Part shown: positions 1 to 4,942 of the stretch, piece after piece | Layout: the number at the start of each line of letters is the position of its first letter | Numbering within the stretch: position 1 is the stretch's first letter | Assembly (NCBI GenBank): GCA_023145395.1 | Contig: JAGLDW010000290.1 | Coordinates: forward strand, 1-6,851 | DNA from: Lentisphaeria bacterium | Lineage (GTDB): Bacteria; Verrucomicrobiota; Lentisphaeria; Oligosphaerales; Lenti-02 | Direction: 5' to 3' | Length of the DNA: 6,851 bases | Translations under genes and position numbers: made by a program | The notes under the pieces: generated by a model | Database searches by the model: none | What the model was told of the DNA's origin: nothing | What the model saw: only the letters and a program-made list of their open reading frames with translations

Positions 1-21
1 CCGGGTGGAGCCACGATCCGG

Positions 22-1812
22 CTAGTGCAGCTTCCCGATTTTCTTTCGCGTCCGCGCGGAGTTCTTCTCGTCCTCCGCGTTCTCGTAGGCACGCAGGAGA
101 AAATTGAGGATGATGCGTTCGTTGTGGTCGCTTTTGTCGAAGGCCCGGCGCATGCTGTCGGAATAGCGGCGCATGAAGCGGGCCGCGTCCTTCTCCTGTC
201 CCATTTCCTTGGTTAACGTGAGGTAGGAGTCCACAAGCTGGACGACCTTCTGGCCTTCGTTTTTCTGTTTTTTGAGCAGTTTCTCCATCTCCTTCCGGGC
301 GAGCGTGTACTTCCCTGCCTTGTAGTGGCGTTCGATCTGTTCCGAAGCGAGGAAGCGCGTGAGATCATCGCGCTTTCGGGACATCCGGGACTGGCTTCTC
401 CGAACGATCCGATCGGCCTTGTCCGTTTCCCCAAGCTCCCGCAGAAGTGTGGCCTGTCGGTTGTGGATATCGACGACATAATCGTCGTACTTGCGGAAGG
501 CGACGGCTTGTTTCTCGAGCAGATCCAGCAAGGACCGCTTCTTTCCCTGTTGCTGATAGATCTCCGCCAGAATCGTCCAGGAGCGCTCATACAGGGGGGC
601 AACGTCAATGCTGGCCTGTGCCGCCTGCTTGGCGGCTGTGAAGCATTCCGTGCGCCGCAAAACATGTGCCAGGCGCGCCAGACTCGAAGCCTTGCGATAG
701 CGGCTGGCGGAGAGCGAGCGGTCGCAGAGAAACTGCAAGTAGTGGTCCGACATGTCCTGATTGGTCTGTGGGTTGAGCGCGCGTCCGCTGGCGTATTTGT
801 CATACGTGTAGCGGCCGATGTCCATCTCCCAGTTGGTCGTCCCCTTCATGTAGCCGAACCAGGCATGGGGGCCACGCCGTCCCTCTCCGACAAAGATGAG
901 CGCCGGCACGCCCCAGGCGCGCGAGCAGAGCACGGCGTAGTAGGCCTGATCTACGCAAATTCCGCCGCTGCTCTTGATGGTCGCCAGCGCGTAGACGCCT
1001 CCCGGCCACTGGTAGACCCGTCGCTCAAGCCGTCCGGTGGCATAGCGAATCTCCGAGAACTTTTTCGACCAGCTCCGGGGTTTGACGTGTTCCCGCACCC
1101 ACTCCAGTTCCGCTAGGGGCACAGGAGTGTCCACAATCATAGTCAGAGCGGAGACGGAGAGTTTGCGATAGGCGATTTCGGCTTTTCTCGATGCGAACAG
1201 ATCGCGGAAGTAGTCGTATCGTCCAATAATATCCGTCTTGTAGGGAAGCTGGTTGCCCCCCATCTGTCCGTGCAGCGGGGGTCGCGGCTGGTCCCATACC
1301 ACCGCCAACGCCATGATCAGACTGCGATATTCGTCCCGGTGTTTCGGATCGTGCTCGTGGAGTTGCTCGATGATGTGGTAGGCCGCGCCCCAGTCGTCAT
1401 AGGGTGTCAGAGTGTCGAGAAAAAGCCGCAAGTGCTGATTGGACGAGAACAACCACTCGGTCGCCTCCCGTTTCCACGGCGCGCATTTCGCGCTGAACTC
1501 GTAATAGCTGAGTAGCATGGCCGCGTCCGTCGCTTTCAGCATGACTGAGACGCGTTCTTTTGGCAGCTTCCCCTTCTTCTTCCCGTTGAGTGTTTTCATG
1601 AGGAATCCCGCGTAGATCCCGATTGCCTCCTGTGCCTCGCACCGGGCGATCGACTCGATGGCCAACTTGCGCAGGGCACCATCCTTGGCCGCGATGCCGG
1701 GCTTCTCGCGGATGTATTTCGCCAGAGAGACAAATGCATCCTTGGTGTCGGCGCCCCGAACCAGCGTCGGTGCGATAAGGAATGCCGCCAATATTGTCAC
1801 TGTCTTCATCAT
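22..1812 (-). CDS. Exported transglutaminase-like protein with TPR-like C-terminal half
   Basis: This 596-residue protein begins with a short signal peptide (hydrophobic residues 4-18, likely cleavage near VRG-A at 20-21), so it is probably secreted or periplasmic. The centre carries a transglutaminase-like (papain-fold) triad: Cys286 in GGICVDQAYYAV, His316 in GPHAWFGYM and Asp331 in NWEMDIGRY. This order and spacing are typical of bacterial transglutaminase-like cores, which may cross-link or cleave amide bonds; the real substrate cannot be read here. Residues 1-280 are mostly helical with no family I recognise. Residues about 370-540 contain repeated helical pairs (for example SSLARLAHVLRRTECFTAAKQAAQASI and WTILAEIYQQQGKKRSLLDLLEKQ, each in outline) that look like degenerate TPRs, suggesting protein binding. 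The C-terminus is Lys/Arg rich. Two adjacent ATGs (1812 and 1809) are possible starts; only a weak AGGG lies upstream. The gene is complete and divergent from the plus-strand operon. Confidence 0.92.
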   Translation of the reverse strand: MMKTVTILAAFLIAPTLVRGADTKDAFVSLAKYIREKPGIAAKDGALRKLAIESIARCEAQEAIGIYAGFLMKTLNGKKKGKLPKERVSVMLKATDAAMLLSYYEFSAKCAPWKREATEWLFSSNQHLRLFLDTLTPYDDWGAAYHIIEQLHEHDPKHRDEYRSLIMALAVVWDQPRPPLHGQMGGNQLPYKTDIIGRYDYFRDLFASRKAEIAYRKLSVSALTMIVDTPVPLAELEWVREHVKPRSWSKKFSEIRYATGRLERRVYQWPGGVYALATIKSSGGICVDQAYYAVLCSRAWGVPALIFVGEGRRGPHAWFGYMKGTTNWEMDIGRYTYDKYASGRALNPQTNQDMSDHYLQFLCDRSLSASRYRKASSLARLAHVLRRTECFTAAKQAAQASIDVAPLYERSWTILAEIYQQQGKKRSLLDLLEKQAVAFRKYDDYVVDIHNRQATLLRELGETDKADRIVRRSQSRMSRKRDDLTRFLASEQIERHYKAGKYTLARKEMEKLLKKQKNEGQKVVQLVDSYLTLTKEMGQEKDAARFMRRYSDSMRRAFDKSDHNERIILNFLLRAYENAEDEKNSARTRKKIGKLH

Positions 1813-1886
1813 TTTTGTCGCCCTGTCATTTTCCGAGATCCCATTCCGCCAATGTAGCGCATCGTTCCGACTTCACCCCAGCAGAT

Positions 1887-1959
1887 ATCTGTCAGGAAAA
1901 CACGCTTGCGACACCTCTGTTTTCCTGACACGGGCGAGGCGAGATCTGTCAGGAAGACA
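1887..1959. repeat. Three alternating copies of TGTCAGGAARACA
   Basis: TGTCAGGAAAACA at 1890-1902 is followed by its exact reverse complement TGTTTTCCTGACA at 1918-1930, giving a perfect 13-base inverted repeat with a 15-base spacer. A third copy in the first orientation, TGTCAGGAAGACA, is at 1947-1959 with one change. Extending leftwards, copies one and three share 15 of 16 bases (1887-1902 and 1944-1959). Copies two and three also face each other across 16 bases. The group could be a transcribed hairpin, a protein-binding array or members of a dispersed intergenic repeat family. No transposase or long terminal repeat accompanies it. Confidence 0.85.
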
Positions 1960-2043
1960 GACGTCGACGGGATGAGGGGCGCGAGGTTACGAGCGTCCCT
2001 CTCCATCTTTTTGTTGGCCCTGATTCTTTGTCTTTTCCTACCT

Positions 2044-2075
2044 CGGTATCGCTATCGCTATCGGGATCGGGATCG
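2044..2075. repeat. Degenerate hexanucleotide array, left arm
   Basis: Successive six-base units read TATCGC, TATCGC, TATCGG, GATCGG and GATCG plus a flanking CGG. The array is the near reverse complement of the cleaner array at 2164-2195: 28 of 32 positions pair, with at most one mismatch per hexamer. The variation between units suggests an older or drifting repeat. Confidence 0.85.
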
Positions 2076-2102
2076 ATTTTCTCTTCCCGATCTTCCCGGA
2101 TC

Positions 2103-2135
2103 ACCAGTCACGGACCTGGCGAGAGCCATCCTGGT
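2103..2135. other. Nested hairpin with GAGA tetraloop between the hexamer arrays
   Basis: TGGC (2117-2120) pairs with GCCA (2125-2128) around a GAGA loop of the GNRA type. Outside it ACCAG (2103-2107) can pair with CTGGT (2131-2135), leaving an asymmetric internal loop of nine and two bases. The structure lies inside the spacer between the two facing hexamer arrays. The helices are short, so chance pairing is quite possible. Confidence 0.3.
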
Positions 2136-2163
2136 TCAAAGCACGGCGCCACCGAAAGACATT

Positions 2164-2195
2164 CGATACCGATACCGATACCGATACCGATACCG
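2164..2195. repeat. Perfect GATACC hexanucleotide array, right arm
   Basis: Five exact tandem GATACC units run from 2165 to 2194, with a flanking C and G that continue the pattern. Together with the left array at 2044-2075 it forms an imperfect inverted pair about 88 bases apart. If transcribed, the two could fold into a long stem. Perfect identity of the units suggests recent expansion or active homogenisation. Confidence 0.93.
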
Positions 2196-2297
2196 CACCC
2201 AGTCCGGTCATCTTTCGGCCAACCTCCTCTCCCCGCTTTTGCGAAAGGATTCTTCTCTGCCCTTGTCTCTGTCCTTTCTCTTCTGCAAAGGATTCCA

Positions 2298-2325
2298 CTT
2301 CGTGTTCTTCGTGTCTTCGTGGTGA
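2298..2325. repeat. CTTCGTG-type short tandem repeat
   Basis: Three near-copies of a CTTCGTG core occur in a row (2298-2304, a second at 2307-2313 and a third at 2315-2321), ending in GTGGTGA. From memory, very similar strings recur between genes in many PVC and other environmental bacterial genomes, so this is probably a dispersed intergenic element. That recall was not checked against any database. Confidence 0.6.
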
Positions 2326-2377
2326 GGTCCCTCCGGTATGTTCTCCGCGTGAACGGGACCGGATCGAGCGTTCGCTA

Positions 2378-2405
2378 TTGCAAACGCGTGTGCGGTCTTT
2401 AGACT
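2378..2405 (+). promoter_or_regulatory. Possible sigma70-like promoter for the plus-strand operon
   Basis: TTGCAA at 2378-2383 and TAGACT at 2400-2405 are separated by 16 bases. Each matches the sigma70 consensus at four of six positions. The site sits about 75 bases before the peptidase start, in the right place for the operon promoter. The match is weak and promoter rules in this group are not certain. Confidence 0.22.
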
Positions 2406-2464
2406 ATGGACAGTGAATCATTCTTGCCCTATCCCTATGAGATTCGCCCGATGGCGACACAGTC

Positions 2465-2470
2465 AGGAAG
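2465..2470 (+). promoter_or_regulatory. Ribosome binding site of the M20 peptidase gene
   Basis: AGGAAG lies nine bases before the ATG at 2480 and supports that start over the in-frame ATG at 2489. It is embedded in GTCAGGAAGA (2462-2471), which matches ten bases of the intergenic repeat copy at 1948-1957. Confidence 0.6.
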
Positions 2471-2479
2471 AACCCACTC

Positions 2480-4186
2480 ATGCAGACCATGATCAACGAC
2501 ATTCTCGCGAAAACCCGTGAACCCGGGTTTGCGGACTCTCTCAAAGACCTGCTGATGGAAATCTGCGAGATCGACACCACTCCCCGAGCGGATGTGTCGA
2601 TCATGCGGGATGCGGAGTCCGCAGTGTTCGACATCCTCGAGCGCAGACTCGACGCATGCCCCTTCCCGGGCGCACGTCGCGAACGGCGCAAGGTCAACCC
2701 CGAAATCGCCCAGCATCCAGCCTACAGCCAGTTGCATTTCACCAAGACGGACGAGAAGCCGGAGGGTGTCCCTCCCGAGGAAGCCTACGCGGAACGGGGC
2801 AATCTCCTGTATTTCGTGCCGGGTGCAGATGGCTACGAAGGTGCGGATGGCGTGGCGTTGAACGCCCACATCGACGTGGTCAAGCCCTTCATGCCTCCCC
2901 GCTATGAGGACGGCATTGTCTACGGCCGCGGATCCTGCGACGACAAGGGCGCCATCGTCGCCATGATCGCCGCGCTGACCATTCTCTCGCAGACTCTCGA
3001 GCAGCATGGCAAATCCCTGAAAAAGAATTTGGTCAACATGTTCGTGATCGAGGAGGAGACGGGGGGGAATGGCTCGCTTTCCCTCGCTCTGGATCGTGAA
3101 CTCAAGCAGCTCTTCAACTCGATACTGGTCCTGGAATGCACGGGCAACGAGGTGCACCCCGCCAACCGGGGCGCCATCTGGTACCGCGCGGATCTTCACT
3201 GCGAGGGCGTCAACCTCTTTGAACTCTTCGCCTATGTGATCGAGCAGTTCGAGCAGGAGGGGCGCGCGATCAAGGCCGAGAGTCGACACTCTCTCTTTCC
3301 CCAACGGCCGGTTCAGACCTGTCACGGCATCGTCGGACACTACGGCGAGCACCCGAGTCGCATCTGCGGCGAAGTCGCCTTCACCATCGCGCTGGATGGA
3401 GAAGTCACGGAGAAGACGGAGGCCTGCATCACGGACGCCATCGAGTCCGCCCTCGCAGAGTACCTCGCCGTCTACGGAGACAAGACGAAGGACATCGACC
3501 CGACCACCCAGAAGCCCAAGGTGGACCACCACTACGATCTCGCCTGCGAGAACGGAGTCTTCCGCTGTGATGTGCATGGATCCACAGGGCATATGGGCTC
3601 CATTCTCGAAAATGACGGTGCCATCACCAAGATGGCCTGTTTTGCCCGTGCACTCGTGCGCTCCAAGGCGAAGATCGCGGAACTGAGCGGGGGCGCCGTG
3701 ACATTGGCGCTTGCAGACGAGGAGCCAGCGCAGGTTCTCACGCTCGAAGGTGGCCAGGGCTTTGTGCCCACACACACCATCGAGGATGTCATGGAGCGTG
3801 TGGCCATCGCGGGGCAGCGCGGTGCGGAAAACTACCTGCGCATCATCGGCTGCGACGCGAAAAGCGACGGAGCGGTCGAGGTCACCTACGACAAGCTGCA
3901 CAACGCCGCCTTCGACGGAGATCCCGATTCCCCCGCCATGCACAACGCCATCGCGGCCGCCAAGAATGCCGGTATGTGGAAGGACCAGGAGATCATGGGT
4001 TGGACCGTATCCTGTGACTCGCGCCTCTTCGCTACCGAGTATCCCGACATGTCCGTGCTCACGAGCGGCGCAGGCCACCTCATGTACGCACATGGCGACG
4101 CCGAGCAACTGCGCATCGACGAACTCGTCACCAGCGTGGGCTTCGTCGCCGTCTACCTGCTGCGCGAAGCCGGGCTAGCGGAGTGA
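2480..4186 (+). CDS. M20-family zinc metallopeptidase/deacylase, long form
   Basis: The 568-residue product has the M20 (ArgE/DapE/PepV-type) metal site in order: His130 in LNAHIDVV with Asp132 beside it, the bridging Asp154 in YGRGSCDDKG, the general base and metal ligand Glu192-Glu193 in FVIEEETGG, probably Glu219 in LVLECTG, and the C-terminal His538 in MYAHGDAEQL. The lid-domain histidine appears as His371 in GSTGHMGSILENDGAI. Such enzymes are usually cytoplasmic and hydrolyse dipeptides or N-acyl amino acids with two zinc ions; no signal peptide is seen. The substrate cannot be told from sequence. It is longer than the usual 370-470 residues, with extra sequence before the first metal motif (about 60-110) and a large lid region (about 230-475). 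ATG 2480 has a good AGGAAG. The gene overlaps the next by four bases, so translation of the two may be coupled. Confidence 0.95.
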   Translation: MQTMINDILAKTREPGFADSLKDLLMEICEIDTTPRADVSIMRDAESAVFDILERRLDACPFPGARRERRKVNPEIAQHPAYSQLHFTKTDEKPEGVPPEEAYAERGNLLYFVPGADGYEGADGVALNAHIDVVKPFMPPRYEDGIVYGRGSCDDKGAIVAMIAALTILSQTLEQHGKSLKKNLVNMFVIEEETGGNGSLSLALDRELKQLFNSILVLECTGNEVHPANRGAIWYRADLHCEGVNLFELFAYVIEQFEQEGRAIKAESRHSLFPQRPVQTCHGIVGHYGEHPSRICGEVAFTIALDGEVTEKTEACITDAIESALAEYLAVYGDKTKDIDPTTQKPKVDHHYDLACENGVFRCDVHGSTGHMGSILENDGAITKMACFARALVRSKAKIAELSGGAVTLALADEEPAQVLTLEGGQGFVPTHTIEDVMERVAIAGQRGAENYLRIIGCDAKSDGAVEVTYDKLHNAAFDGDPDSPAMHNAIAAAKNAGMWKDQEIMGWTVSCDSRLFATEYPDMSVLTSGAGHLMYAHGDAEQLRIDELVTSVGFVAVYLLREAGLAE

Positions 4187-4914
4187 TCCCTGGCTCAAGC
4201 TGCCGCGAAAAGTGTTTCGTGGCCAGTGACAGGCCTCGACGACGCGCCATGTGCGCGTTGGCGCTGATGGTTCCCGTTCCCGCTCTCGCAACGTGCGCCG
4301 CCATGCTCTGGTGGCCCGAAACGACCTTGGGCAAGACGCTTTTCGCGCTCTCGAAACCTTGGACAGTGTTGCTGCCGCTTTTCTGGATGCTCCGGATCGA
4401 GAAGCGTCCTCTTTCCTGGTCGCTTCTGCGCCGCCGCGGCGTTGGCCTGGGCCTGGGCACGGGGCTAGTCGCCGCAGTGGTGATCCTGGGCGCCTATGCG
4501 TTGGCGCTCGGCCGCATCGTGGATGTTGCGGCGGTTCGCGAGCTGGCGGCCGGCGTGGGATTGGACAAGCCTCTTCCGTACTTGGGCGGAGTGGTCTACT
4601 GGATCACAATCAACTCGTTTGTCGAGGAGTACGTCTGGCGTTGGTTCGTGTACCGGCAATGTGAGAAACTCATGCCCAAGTGGGCGGCGGTTCTCTGCGC
4701 GGCGCTCGGCTTCACCCTGCACCACATTGTCGCGATGAGCGTGTACTTCGAGGCGTCCGTTGTCGTGCTGGGCAGCGTGGGTGTGTTTGCGGGAGGGGCA
4801 TTGTGGTCCTGGCTATACTCCCGATACAACTCCATCTTGCCTTGCTATGTCAGCCACGTTCTTGCGGACATCGCCATCTTCGCCGCAGGGTGGCATCTGC
4901 TCTTCGCCGCCTGA
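4183..4914 (+). CDS. CPBP-family (CAAX/Abi-type) intramembrane metalloprotease
   Basis: This 243-residue membrane protein carries the three CPBP motifs: EEYVWR (Glu148, Glu149, Arg153), FTLHH (Phe177, His181) and HVLAD (His225, Asp229). These are the expected catalytic glutamates and metal-binding histidines of the type II CAAX prenyl-endopeptidase/bacteriocin-processing superfamily. Hydrophobic segments occur near 24-43, 60-70, 87-110, 133-147, 168-200, 200-212 and 222-242, so several membrane spans are likely, with RPRRR (17-21) probably cytoplasmic. The substrate is unknown; relatives act in protein processing, bacteriocin immunity or signalling. The GTG start at 4183 shares GTGA with the stop of the peptidase gene. 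An ATG at 4249 (residue 23) is a shorter alternative directly before the first span; neither has a strong ribosome binding site. Confidence 0.9.
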   Translation: MIPGSSCREKCFVASDRPRRRAMCALALMVPVPALATCAAMLWWPETTLGKTLFALSKPWTVLLPLFWMLRIEKRPLSWSLLRRRGVGLGLGTGLVAAVVILGAYALALGRIVDVAAVRELAAGVGLDKPLPYLGGVVYWITINSFVEEYVWRWFVYRQCEKLMPKWAAVLCAALGFTLHHIVAMSVYFEASVVVLGSVGVFAGGALWSWLYSRYNSILPCYVSHVLADIAIFAAGWHLLFAA

Positions 4915-4928
4915 ACACCACAGAGAGC

Positions 4929-4934
4929 AGGAGG
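4929..4934 (+). promoter_or_regulatory. Strong ribosome binding site of the secreted barrel protein
   Basis: A consensus AGGAGG lies eight bases before ATG 4943. It decides the start: the same frame stays open back to ATG 4760, but that extension lies entirely over the protease gene and would bury the signal peptide. Confidence 0.85.
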
Positions 4935-4942
4935 ATCTTGCT

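Larger units (their letters stand above)
1813..2479. other. Repeat-rich intergenic region between divergent genes
   Basis: These 667 bases hold no convincing protein gene. From left to right they contain the presumed promoter area of the minus-strand gene (no clear -35/-10 pair seen), a cluster of three TGTCAGGAARACA elements, a pyrimidine-rich stretch, two facing hexamer arrays with a small hairpin between them, and a C/T-rich stretch in which AAAGGATTC occurs twice (2244-2252 and 2287-2295). A CTTCGTG tandem repeat follows, then the leader of the peptidase gene. Open frames across the hexamer arrays read as alternating dipeptides (YR, IP, SV), which marks them as repeat translation, not genes. 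Confidence 0.8.

Noticed and set aside
1..21. A hairpin after the minus-strand gene (GTGG-AG-CCAC with outer CCGG arms)
   Set aside because: The loop is only two bases, there is no T-run on the minus strand, and the window edge cuts off the context, so a terminator call is not supported.
1887..2325. CRISPR array or insertion sequence in the repeat-rich intergenic region
   Set aside because: The repeats are too short and of mixed types, units alternate in orientation or are directly tandem without unique spacers, and there is no cas or transposase gene.
1906..2402. Plus-strand open frames across the intergenic repeats (139 and 124 codons)
   Set aside because: They translate the hexamer arrays into YRYRYR and IPIPIP runs, have no good ribosome binding site and overlap each other. 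They are repeat translation.
2406..2492. A 28-codon frame ending just inside the M20 gene
   Set aside because: It has no ribosome binding site and an unremarkable sequence; the overlap of 13 bases with the gene start is easily chance.
2435..4108. A 557-codon open frame on the minus strand opposite the M20 gene
   Set aside because: It is codon-aligned with the sense gene, so antisense stops would need sense TTA, CTA or TCA codons, which GC-rich genes avoid. The product has no recognisable domain while the sense frame has all M20 motifs.
4760..4942. A 61-codon upstream extension of the secreted barrel protein
   Set aside because: It lies mostly over the protease gene in another frame, would put the signal peptide in the middle of the protein, and is overruled by the AGGAGG before ATG 4943.
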